DNA from: Rhodopirellula baltica
GTDB lineage: Bacteria; Planctomycetota; Planctomycetia; Pirellulales; Pirellulaceae
DNA length: 64,000 nucleotides
NCBI GenBank assembly: GCA_002901265.1
Contig: PPHI01000017.1
Span: 62,001-126,000 of the forward strand
Direction: 5' to 3'
Below, one piece after another: positions 47,848 to 56,610 of the stretch. The position numbers and the translations under genes were made by a program. The notes under the pieces were generated by a model that was not told the origin of the DNA, searched no databases, and saw nothing but the letters and a program-made list of their open reading frames with translations. The stretch's first letter is position 1; every line of letters starts with the position of its first letter.

Positions 47848-50498
47848 TCGCCCTCCCCGTAGCGAATGGATTCTTTCTTCAGCCGGACCTTCCATTTTTT
47901 GACGACATCTTCGCGACGTGATTCGACTTCTTCCTCAGGTCGGAAAAACAAGGTGGTACCGCTGATGTCGCGAAGATTTTCCGATGCCAACACGCGAACC
48001 GGAATCGAAGCGGATTCAAGATCGTTGACAAGTTCTTCATCACCGCCCTGTTTCAATTGTTCCTGGGAGTACCCGACTAACAATTTAAACAGGGTGTCAC
48101 CATCAGCATTGTCGATTGCCGCATTTTCACCTGCGATCGCTGTCCGCACGGCCCTGGCATCGGCGACACTACGGTCAAGCATTTCACGCACCGCGTCAAG
48201 GTGCGATGACCAATACAGCCGCTGCTTACCAACACTGAACAGCCCGTCGACGCCAAAGTAGGCCGAGGCATCTCCCAAGGCCAACATCGACTTCCCAGCA
48301 AGCGCCGCAACTTCGTTGCGACGGAACCCCAGTGCGACGCGCAGTGCCAATGTCAATGAATCCGCTTTGTCGCTACGAACCAGTTCCAACAAGTCTGACG
48401 CCGCTTGGGCTTCGAGCGATCCGGTATCGATTTCCGCGTTCACCCATGGCGGTAGCATCCCGATGTCTTGAACCGTTGGGATCGCGGAACTTTCCTCACC
48501 AAGCAGCAACTCGATTGACTGGTTGCTCGACAAAGTAAAATCTCCCGGGGCTCGCAAATCATCGCGTGACGGTGCGACGACGATTTCGCCCACGAAAGAC
48601 GTGTCTCCTTCGAGTCCGACCAACTGCAATTCGGCTTGATGGTTTTCGGGAAGCATCGGATCTGCTCCCATTCCACGTCGGTGCTGCAACGAATACGCAA
48701 ACGAGGTCGCCCCAGATTCTGCGGTTGCCACAATCGCAATATCGCGTGTTCGGAGGACCACACTGTCGCCGGCATCGGCAAGTTGCACGACGCCTTTGCC
48801 AAAGCTTGTCTCCAACACGGTTTGCTCCCCGTCCCTTTGCAGGGCAACTTGCGATGCCCCGATCATGACCAACGATTTTTCTTCGCGTTCACCGATTTGG
48901 AACGTGGCACGGAACTCGGGTCCACAGGCAACCGTTTGTCCTTGCAAAATTTGATCATTGGGTGCAAGCAACTTCCAGTCGTCTTGAACTCGAATGCCCA
49001 CCAGTGCGTTGTCCGATTTGAACGTCGCGATCGCCTCGCCATCACCGATGGCACCTGCGTCGGGAGCTTCAGCCGGGACCAGGTCGCTTTCTGTTGGCAG
49101 CGTTGCCGGATCGACGCTTGCGACATCGGCCATGTCTGGCTCCGCCTCAGTTGCCATACTCGCATCTGCGATGACAGCGTCTGGTGCCGTCGCAGGTACA
49201 GCCGGCGTAGACATCACGGGGTCGGCGGTTTCGGCAACGTCCATCTCCTCCGTTGCGGCATCGGCGATAGGGTCACTCGGAGGAACGGGTGGAGCCGAAA
49301 AATCGACTTCGACCTCGGATTCAATCACTTCCATTTCAGGCGTCGACTCGGCCACGTCATCGACGACCGTGGCATCCCCGACGGGTTCGGCGGGTAGTTC
49401 ACTCGTTTCGTTTTCAGCCTCTGAATCGGGAGTTTTAACAGGCTGACTCTCGTCGGATGGGTTTGTCGATTCAGGATCGTCAGCGACAACTGCCGTGTCG
49501 TCCGCAGATGGCACAGTCTGGTCGTCATCCAGCAGATCCGACATTTTTGCGTCGGTATCTTGTTTGGAAGCCTGGGGCCCAATCAATGGCGCGAACACTT
49601 GGCTGATCGCGAACAACAAGACTGCGGCAAGTCCGAGTGAGACCAACCAAGGTGTAATGCGGGATGGTCGCACATCACCCTCGTAAAAATCAGAACGCTC
49701 CAGTTCGCGAAGCGGGCGTGCACCGGCGAGCGGAATGCCGTCATCGAGGTAGTTGCCAATCTCGGCGAATTGGGCCGACTGTTCACGCAGCTTTGTCCCT
49801 GCCTTGAATACGCCACTGTCGTCGACTCCGACCGGCTTTACCTCCGGCAGCATCGTTGTCTGGTTTGGCAAGATGGCAGGAGGCGGGCTTACGGGCGAAC
49901 CGCTGACCTGCGTCACCGAGTTGGGAAGTGGCAGGTTGGTGTCTTCAAACGATGCAGGTGGGACATCTTCGATTTCAGCATCGGTTCCGGTCGAACCTTC
50001 GGTTTCGCCCATCTCGATGCTTGAATAACCAGGACCGATCTCGCCCGCGATGATCGCACGACCTGCCCCACCATCGGCAAACAATTGACTCTCCGTCGCC
50101 CGGACGTTTCCGTCGACATCGACCATCGAAAAAATTCGATTGCGAAGCTGGTCAGTCGTTTTTGCGGGGCGACCGAGAACCATCGTCAAGATCTGATGGC
50201 AGGCGCCCGCTTCGGCCAAACTGGAAAGCGAATCCATGCACGCTTTCTCGATTTCCGCTGTCTGCTCTGGAGACAACGTGCTGTCCAGATAGTCGCTCAT
50301 CATGTTCGCGTCTTCTGTCGGATGAACCGAATCAGGAGCGGGTGCGGACAGATCTGGTTTCGTGATGCTTGCACGGATCGCCTGCACCAATTGGCTTGCC
50401 TGCCCACTACGTTCCAGCTTTTCACGCAAGTCTTCTCGATCCCTTGGCTCCAAGGTGTCATCGAGATATGCGAGTAGTGTGCGAAGCGTCAGTCTCAT
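47844..50498 (-). CDS. Membrane protein with anti-sigma-like N terminus and FecR-like periplasmic domain
   Basis: The 884 residues fall into clear parts. Residues 1-110 hold two helical motifs (LRTLLAYLDDTLEPRDREDL; MMSDYLDSTLSPEQTAEIEK) like zf-HC2 anti-sigma domains without zinc ligands. A linker follows, then one membrane helix near residue 290 (PWLVSLGLAAVLLFAISQVF). A 150-residue Asp/Glu/Pro-rich low-complexity region comes next, then beta-rich FecR-like sequence (GQTVACGPEFRATFQIGERE; GVVQLADAGDSVVLRTRDIA), and a helical C terminus. FecR proteins sense signals and control sigma factors, so this may be a sensor. No published function is known to me. Confidence 0.65.
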   Translation of the reverse strand: MRLTLRTLLAYLDDTLEPRDREDLREKLERSGQASQLVQAIRASITKPDLSAPAPDSVHPTEDANMMSDYLDSTLSPEQTAEIEKACMDSLSSLAEAGACHQILTMVLGRPAKTTDQLRNRIFSMVDVDGNVRATESQLFADGGAGRAIIAGEIGPGYSSIEMGETEGSTGTDAEIEDVPPASFEDTNLPLPNSVTQVSGSPVSPPPAILPNQTTMLPEVKPVGVDDSGVFKAGTKLREQSAQFAEIGNYLDDGIPLAGARPLRELERSDFYEGDVRPSRITPWLVSLGLAAVLLFAISQVFAPLIGPQASKQDTDAKMSDLLDDDQTVPSADDTAVVADDPESTNPSDESQPVKTPDSEAENETSELPAEPVGDATVVDDVAESTPEMEVIESEVEVDFSAPPVPPSDPIADAATEEMDVAETADPVMSTPAVPATAPDAVIADASMATEAEPDMADVASVDPATLPTESDLVPAEAPDAGAIGDGEAIATFKSDNALVGIRVQDDWKLLAPNDQILQGQTVACGPEFRATFQIGEREEKSLVMIGASQVALQRDGEQTVLETSFGKGVVQLADAGDSVVLRTRDIAIVATAESGATSFAYSLQHRRGMGADPMLPENHQAELQLVGLEGDTSFVGEIVVAPSRDDLRAPGDFTLSSNQSIELLLGEESSAIPTVQDIGMLPPWVNAEIDTGSLEAQAASDLLELVRSDKADSLTLALRVALGFRRNEVAALAGKSMLALGDASAYFGVDGLFSVGKQRLYWSSHLDAVREMLDRSVADARAVRTAIAGENAAIDNADGDTLFKLLVGYSQEQLKQGGDEELVNDLESASIPVRVLASENLRDISGTTLFFRPEEEVESRREDVVKKWKVRLKKESIRYGEGE

Positions 50499-50647
50499 GA
50501 TTCAGCTCGAGTTCGTACGGAGAAATGCCCTGCTAGTGGTTAGTGGGCGCGAAGGCGCGGATCCGTGCAACGAATTCGAAAAATCAATGAATTAGTCCGA
50601 GGGCGACACATTTGGTGCCCCAAGTGGCCCTCTGGAATCAAGGGGGA

Positions 50648-51559
50648 TCAGCCCAAGATGCTGGTCACGGGGATTTTCATGGCAACGGCAGCGATGATGA
50701 CCAGTGTCACGATCACCGTCCATGCGATCGCGGCGATCGAACCGATCTGCCAAAACTGGGTCAGCGACTTGGCCGCTACGATCGCGGCGATGGGGGATGA
50801 CGCCTGATCCGCCGCCTTTAACTTCGTTGCCAATTGAATCGCTAAACCACCAACCAGAATGCCAACCGCAGCTGAGATTAAATGGACGACCGTCGAAAAC
50901 GTGTCGGATTTAGGTTTCTGTCCGCCTTCGCTGAGTTTCAAAACGTGCACGACGAAGAAAACCAGGCACCCCAAAACCAGACCAATTCCGAAGGCGAGCA
51001 CCCAAGCGTGATTTTGACAAAGTTCGTTTGCCAAAGTGCCGTTGACGGTTCCGCCAACATCATCGGAGTCCTCGGCGGAATCACCTGAGGCACCACTTCC
51101 GGATGCCGGCTTGCCACCGAAAAGTTCCGGGATCGCTTCGCTAGCCGGTTCCCATCCCTGCATTCCGTTCTTCCAAACGAGCGAATCCTTTTTCAAGATC
51201 TTCGCTTCGACGTACAGACGCATTTGGTCCAGCGAAACAGGACCTTGCTTTTCGTTTTGGACGTGCGCGTACCATTGTGCCGCGGCGTTTTCGTTGGGAG
51301 CGATCACTGCTTGACCGCTACTGCCCGGCGGGACCGTGTTTCCGTCAGAGGCCAAATCGCCCGCAGCGGATCCCGCGGGGGCGACTCGTGGAAAGAATCC
51401 ACCAAACTCTTCAGCCTTCGTCCAACTCAACCCGTCCGCAGACAGTTCATGCATGCGCGTTACCTGTCCCCGACGGACCATCTCTTTGACTTTGTCGGGT
51501 GTCAGTGGACCGATCGTGCGGCCACGAAATCGAATGAAGACGCGATCGATTTGTGTCAT
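50648..51559 (-). CDS. Membrane protein with two GYF-like (DUF4339) modules
   Basis: The 303 residues begin with a GYF_2-like module (VFIRFRGRTIGPLTPDKVKE, about 8-55) and carry a second (QWYAHVQNEKQGPVSLDQMR, about 91-140). GYF domains bind proline-rich peptides. Three or four membrane helices follow in the last 130 residues (ALAFGIGLVLGCLVFFVVHV; VIVTLVIIAAVAMKIPVTSI). Neighbouring proteins in the block contain Pro-rich stretches that could be ligands. Its start lies six bases after the stop of the upstream 957-aa gene, so they share a transcript. Confidence 0.72.
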   Translation of the reverse strand: MTQIDRVFIRFRGRTIGPLTPDKVKEMVRRGQVTRMHELSADGLSWTKAEEFGGFFPRVAPAGSAAGDLASDGNTVPPGSSGQAVIAPNENAAAQWYAHVQNEKQGPVSLDQMRLYVEAKILKKDSLVWKNGMQGWEPASEAIPELFGGKPASGSGASGDSAEDSDDVGGTVNGTLANELCQNHAWVLAFGIGLVLGCLVFFVVHVLKLSEGGQKPKSDTFSTVVHLISAAVGILVGGLAIQLATKLKAADQASSPIAAIVAAKSLTQFWQIGSIAAIAWTVIVTLVIIAAVAMKIPVTSILG

Positions 51560-51564
51560 GCGTG

Positions 51565-54438
51565 TCAGTTCGGGAACAAGAACAGAGGACGTCCGGCAAT
51601 GAGGTCGACCGGATTAGAGGTCAGTTGAATATGACCTTGCGTAAGAGTGCCAATTTTGACCAACGAGGTTTCCGCGTCGCCTTCGCGAGACGGAATCGCA
51701 ACATAAAGTGCGCCATCGTTTTCTGGCAAACGAGAGCGTAGATGATACTCGATTTGGTTGTTGTCGTTTCTGGTGAGAAAACCGATCCACTCCAATTTAG
51801 AAGTCGCGATCTTGGTCATGTCACTCAACGGATCCGCGAAGCGGGGATAGACGGTTCGCAGTTCTGACTTGATGATCGTATCGACGTCTTCAGGAAGCTC
51901 GCTACTAAACGCGTGTGGCTCATACCAACGTTCAAACGTGCTTGTCCGCCGTTGTAGCGTGGCCATGGACTGAGGAATGGCCTTTGCCAAGCGATCACTT
52001 CCGCGCGTCGCACCGCTCAAGAGCTGAAAGATCAACCACTCTTTGATTCTCGCATCAAGTTCTGGTCGCTTGGTCATCAATTCGCTGACCAGCCGGATAT
52101 AAGTTTGTTCCCACAGCGACGCGAAATCAATTTTTCGTGAAGCCTGCTCACGGCGCAGCCAAGCAAATGTCTCCATTGGCTCGTTCTTCAAATCGGTCAG
52201 CGGCCCATCAAAGCCACGGTTACGTACCGCGCCGGTCGGGCTGACGACGACCATCACACCTTGATTGCCCGCGTTTTTCATCCGGGCCGTGTTGTCTTCG
52301 ACGAAGGTCTTGGTGAGCAAGTATTGCTGACCGTCCACTGTCAAGGTCACCAATTGCGAAAGCGGATGGTTGCTGATGCTGTTGAACGTGTCGTCTAGGA
52401 TCTGATTGCGGCGACGAATCTCTTGCATCGACTCGGTAAAATTCGGCATCGCATCAAAAACTGGATTTGGCGAAACGTCTTCGCCAAGCAACTGTGCCGA
52501 TTCCATCAATTCAGTCGCTTCGCCGCTGGTGACACCGTTGTTCAACCGCTCGGCAAACCGCTTCAACCAGTCATTGGTCCGGTCAACGTCCAACCAATAA
52601 TCTTGTTCGTCGATCACCCTGGCGAAATCAATGAAACCAGTGTTGGCAATCGAACGTCGAGACAATTCACGTAGACGTTTCCCATAGACTTCCAGCGAAC
52701 CTGCGTTAACCAACATATCGATCGCTTCGCTGCGTTGTGCGTCCGACTGCATTTTGCGTTTCATCTGGTCGATGGTGGACGAGATCGCGCTGCGAAGCTG
52801 TTCCTGTTTATTCGTTGCCACATCGGATCGCCGGGGATACAGCGCCGACAAACGAACGACCAATGTTCGCAACTGTTCCAAAGCGGTCAGGTTGGTGGCA
52901 GAGTTGCCGCGAGATTGCAATTCGCCGAATGTCGTCCAGTACTCGCCGACTTGCGCGATCATGTCATCGCTCTGTTTCGTCATGACCTTCTGGTTGTACG
53001 CATCCTTGCGCTGACGCAGGTCATCGATTCGTGCCCGTTCGCCTTCGCTGGTGGCGAGCTCTTCAAGCTGCGGAATCAGTGCCCCATCGATCAATTCCGG
53101 ATTATCGCTATTGGCTTGACGGAGAAGCTCCTCAAAACGATCACTCCGCTGTTGATCCTTTTCAACTGCTTTGACGGCTTGAGACTGCATCGCGACCATT
53201 CGTGGAAGGGCCGCTACGTCGGGGGCACTTGACTGGATTGTCCCGAAAAAGGCGAGGGCTTCGTCGTTGCGTTCTTCGCTGACGAAGGTCTCCATTTGGC
53301 GAAGATAGTCTTCACGTTGCTGTGCGCGACGCGATGCCGAATAAACCATGAACGCCGCGATCGAACCGGTGATAAAAACGGCCCCGGCGGCGATACCAAT
53401 CGCCATCCATTTGCGTTTGGCTTGTTTGGCAGGCTCGGCGGCCAGTTCGTCGATACGTTCGGCGACCTCTTGTGGCAGCGGCTCTCCGAACTTGGTTGCC
53501 TGTTCTTGTGCCGCTTGGATCTCGTCTGCCGAATGGGTCCCGTCCAGGCATTCTTCGAGTCTTGAGATCGCGATCTGTCGCTCGCTTTCCATGACCGCTT
53601 GGCGATCGAGATCTTCCAACCACCGGAGCGTCGGCGAGACCCGTGATTGCAACTTCGGTGACACTTCAATTTTGTAGTGCGCTCGACTGGCTTGCCATTG
53701 CGAGCGAAGCGACCGGGCACTGGACTCGTCACGATCGGCAAACGCACGCTCGAGTGCAGGCACGAACTGCCCTAGTTCGCGGTCCATGTTTTCACGTACA
53801 TGAGCTTCGGCGGCGAATTGACTTTGCTCGATCAGCCGCGGACTCGGTTTGACTCGCCATTGATTCGACGTCAGTTCTTCGTTGATCAGAAACAGTTGGC
53901 GTGAATCTTCGCGTTCAAGTGATTGCTGAAGCTCGGTTTCGATTTGGCCAAGGCGAATCTTTTCCCATGTTTCGACGTCGTCGCCCCAAACCGGATTGCC
54001 CGAATCGACGTGAGCGATTTGCCGCAGCGTTCGCAAACGAATCGAAAGTGGCGCCTTGGCGATCGCCAATCGTCGGTGACGGCGCAACAACGCTTCGAGC
54101 GGCAAACTTTCGATGATCGCTTCGTTGACCTGCGCCACGTAGTCGACGTTCAATTTCGGTGGCAACGGAATCCCCAGGAACTGCAGAATCTCGTTCCATT
54201 CGTCCCACTCGGGGAATTCCAACTCGGCCGCCAAATCGAGCGTGTTGGGGGTCATCTCAATCCGCTGGATCGCCTCGCTGCGCAGGCCTTTGCGCAGCAG
54301 CATCACGGCTTCGTCGAGACGCTGATTGACGGCTTGAACTTCGACCTTGTAAGCCTCGGCGAGCGGACGCATTTCTCCCTCGGCGATTCCGTCCCGCTTT
54401 TCCAGGGCGCGTCGAATTTTGTCAACGGTCGTCGGCAT
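51565..54438 (-). CDS. Large single-pass membrane protein of the GTPase block
   Basis: ATG 54438 gives 957 residues. The frame starts at 54501, but the extra N terminus overlaps the upstream gene. Residues 1-340 are helical and cytoplasmic in character (RRALEKRDGIAEGEMRPLAE; RRHRRLAIAKAPLSIRLRTL). One membrane helix lies at about 344-367 (WMAIGIAAGAVFITGSIAAF). The outer part is a long helical/coiled region followed by a more globular C-terminal third ending VDLIAGRPLFLFPN. No enzyme motif was seen. It is encoded just after the GAP1-N2-like gene and may be the effector or scaffold of that module. Confidence 0.65.
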   Translation of the reverse strand: MPTTVDKIRRALEKRDGIAEGEMRPLAEAYKVEVQAVNQRLDEAVMLLRKGLRSEAIQRIEMTPNTLDLAAELEFPEWDEWNEILQFLGIPLPPKLNVDYVAQVNEAIIESLPLEALLRRHRRLAIAKAPLSIRLRTLRQIAHVDSGNPVWGDDVETWEKIRLGQIETELQQSLEREDSRQLFLINEELTSNQWRVKPSPRLIEQSQFAAEAHVRENMDRELGQFVPALERAFADRDESSARSLRSQWQASRAHYKIEVSPKLQSRVSPTLRWLEDLDRQAVMESERQIAISRLEECLDGTHSADEIQAAQEQATKFGEPLPQEVAERIDELAAEPAKQAKRKWMAIGIAAGAVFITGSIAAFMVYSASRRAQQREDYLRQMETFVSEERNDEALAFFGTIQSSAPDVAALPRMVAMQSQAVKAVEKDQQRSDRFEELLRQANSDNPELIDGALIPQLEELATSEGERARIDDLRQRKDAYNQKVMTKQSDDMIAQVGEYWTTFGELQSRGNSATNLTALEQLRTLVVRLSALYPRRSDVATNKQEQLRSAISSTIDQMKRKMQSDAQRSEAIDMLVNAGSLEVYGKRLRELSRRSIANTGFIDFARVIDEQDYWLDVDRTNDWLKRFAERLNNGVTSGEATELMESAQLLGEDVSPNPVFDAMPNFTESMQEIRRRNQILDDTFNSISNHPLSQLVTLTVDGQQYLLTKTFVEDNTARMKNAGNQGVMVVVSPTGAVRNRGFDGPLTDLKNEPMETFAWLRREQASRKIDFASLWEQTYIRLVSELMTKRPELDARIKEWLIFQLLSGATRGSDRLAKAIPQSMATLQRRTSTFERWYEPHAFSSELPEDVDTIIKSELRTVYPRFADPLSDMTKIATSKLEWIGFLTRNDNNQIEYHLRSRLPENDGALYVAIPSREGDAETSLVKIGTLTQGHIQLTSNPVDLIAGRPLFLFPN

Positions 54439-54445
54439 GAATCTA

Positions 54446-56542
54446 CTACCAAGAAAAATAAATGCTAAGCGGAACACGCCGAATGACGGCGCGGTCGGCA
54501 TCGAAAAAGATTAATTCAGGAACCTCGACTTCATGCCCCGTTTTCAAGACTTCCTGTGCCTTTCGCATGTCGTTGGCCAACAGCGGAATTTCGCCACAAA
54601 TCGCGACAATATTCAACACCGCCGACTGCTCGATGCGGGAAAGGGGCTGAGGCAATTGCAAGACTTTGTTTTGCAGACGTTGACGCAGTTCGCCAGCGTC
54701 ATCTTCGAAGTCTTCGCTGAAGGGGATCGTTCGAAACAGATAACTCGCAAGCGACTCTTGCGATCGTCCCAGACGTACCAGGAACGGCGCGACCAAGTTC
54801 TGTAGCAACGGCGGCAATGTCTCGCTCTGTTCTTTGATTGCCTTGACCGAGTCCAACAGTTTTGTCAGCGACATCGCGAATTCGCGGTAGGCACCAGATT
54901 GACCAGACCAAGTCGAGTCGGCCGCATTGAAGTCCAGTTTAACATCACCGATTAGATAACCCGTCTCGGGATGCCAAAAGAACTGTGCACGAGGCAGCGT
55001 CATCGGAACCTGACGCAGTTGACGCACAGCCAACGAGCGTTTGCCATCGACCAATTCAGTTGGAACGACATCATAGTTTTTTGGGTCTGCCAAGCTAAAC
55101 GGATCCGCACCCCAAGCCGCGAAGACGACTTGGCGTTCTTCGGTGGGCTTTTGAAAGGACTCTTGAGCGGGTGTTTCGTTTTCCGAATCAGATTTCGGAG
55201 CCAATTGGGCAGTCGACAGGTCCGCAAGCTTCAATCCTCCACGCACTTCGATCTCTCGAGGGAACGGCGTCTTCTCACTTAGCCCTTCGCCCGCGTTTCG
55301 ACCAAGCACCCAACCCATCAATTGCTTTTTGTCATAGCGAAGTCGAAATTCGATTGTCTCTGTTGCCGGACTTGATGGCGTTTGCGTTTCGGAAGGTTCC
55401 GACGAATCGGCAATTGTCTCTGGCGCCTCGGAAGGCTCCTCCGCCACCGGCGTCTTGATTCGCTGGGGGATTGGTGGATCTGAAAACTGCGAAGCGGCAA
55501 ACCAAACGATCGCTGCGAGCGCGGCGAACAGGAAGATCCCGGTTGTCGTCCACCAAGCCGGTGACTTGCGTTTTTTGCGATTCAGTCCACCCGGCAAATC
55601 TGGCGGTCCGGTTGGCGGAGGCGAGTTTTCGGCTTCCTCAACACTGCTGCCCTCATCCCAATAGGACGCCAAATCGCTTTGCGTGTCAGCGACAGCTTCG
55701 GAGGAGGTCTCGATTGAACGTGTCGGAATGACGCTCGCAACTGGCCTTTGCATTCCTCGTGCCCTCTCGATCCAGCGCGTCGTCCGGGCGACGGGGGCAG
55801 GTTTTGTCAAATTGATGCAACGTTTCCCCGAGAGCGCCTGCTTGGCCTCGTCGGTGCCTTCGGGCACGAAACGAATTCGACAATTCCCGTCCGGAGGAAT
55901 TTTGACGGCGAATGTATTGAACGTTGCTTGCCAGCGTTGTGCGACGGGTAACAACGCGATGACTTCATCCATCATCGCCAGCAATCGATCTCGCTGGGCG
56001 AGAGAATACACAATCCAAAGTGGCGTTTCGTCGGATTGCGTGATCGTCTCGGCAACGACTCCCGCCCAGCCGGCGTCTCCGGCGACGTTTTTCCACTCGG
56101 TGCAGATACGTTCGTCCTGGTTCCGCATCGGAATACTTGGGCCAGTCGAAGGCGTTTCACAATGGCCGTGCCATTCCGACCGGATGACGGATTGTTGCAG
56201 CAGCCAAGCCGGTCCGGCAGGTGACATCTCGTGCGGTTCGACAACCAAATGATGTGCAATCTTGTTGCTCGCGCGGCCGGTGTAGTCGATCCCATAAGGT
56301 CCGATTCGCGACAAGATCGAAGTTGGTCGGCCACCTAGATGAAAGATCTGGTGCGAGTACGCGATGGGGTTTTCGGCGTATCGTGGATGGTCAGCCATAA
56401 AGAACTGACGATACCCAGAGATCGATTCCAGTTTGCTGATCAGGTTGATCGGCATTCCAGACGTCGACAACACTGTGCAGAAACCTTTCGCACCGTGTCG
56501 AAGCCCCTGGGGCGCGGACGTGTAAAGCAGCTCATTACTCAT
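54446..56542 (-). CDS. GAP1-N2-like GTPase-associated membrane protein
   Basis: The 698 residues begin with a domain matching my memory of GAP1-N2 (GTPase-associated protein 1, N-terminal type 2): NELLYTSAPQGLRHGAKGFC, then GMPINLISKLESISGYR, HLGGRPTSILSRIGPYGIDY and KIAHHLVVEPHEM, up to about residue 260. A linker and Pro-rich stretch precede one membrane helix (TTTGIFLFAALAAIVWFAAS, about 333-352). The rest is a beta-rich and helical outer domain. GAP1 proteins are encoded with TRAFAC GTPases, as here at 56611. The function of such pairs is only predicted (signalling or conflict systems). Confidence 0.75.
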   Translation of the reverse strand: MSNELLYTSAPQGLRHGAKGFCTVLSTSGMPINLISKLESISGYRQFFMADHPRYAENPIAYSHQIFHLGGRPTSILSRIGPYGIDYTGRASNKIAHHLVVEPHEMSPAGPAWLLQQSVIRSEWHGHCETPSTGPSIPMRNQDERICTEWKNVAGDAGWAGVVAETITQSDETPLWIVYSLAQRDRLLAMMDEVIALLPVAQRWQATFNTFAVKIPPDGNCRIRFVPEGTDEAKQALSGKRCINLTKPAPVARTTRWIERARGMQRPVASVIPTRSIETSSEAVADTQSDLASYWDEGSSVEEAENSPPPTGPPDLPGGLNRKKRKSPAWWTTTGIFLFAALAAIVWFAASQFSDPPIPQRIKTPVAEEPSEAPETIADSSEPSETQTPSSPATETIEFRLRYDKKQLMGWVLGRNAGEGLSEKTPFPREIEVRGGLKLADLSTAQLAPKSDSENETPAQESFQKPTEERQVVFAAWGADPFSLADPKNYDVVPTELVDGKRSLAVRQLRQVPMTLPRAQFFWHPETGYLIGDVKLDFNAADSTWSGQSGAYREFAMSLTKLLDSVKAIKEQSETLPPLLQNLVAPFLVRLGRSQESLASYLFRTIPFSEDFEDDAGELRQRLQNKVLQLPQPLSRIEQSAVLNIVAICGEIPLLANDMRKAQEVLKTGHEVEVPELIFFDADRAVIRRVPLSIYFSW

Positions 56543-56610
56543 TCATCAGGACCGCGTCGCGTCGTCCAAATTCACTTCGTCTGAAATCACTAAGGTAGAA
56601 AAGGCGATGC

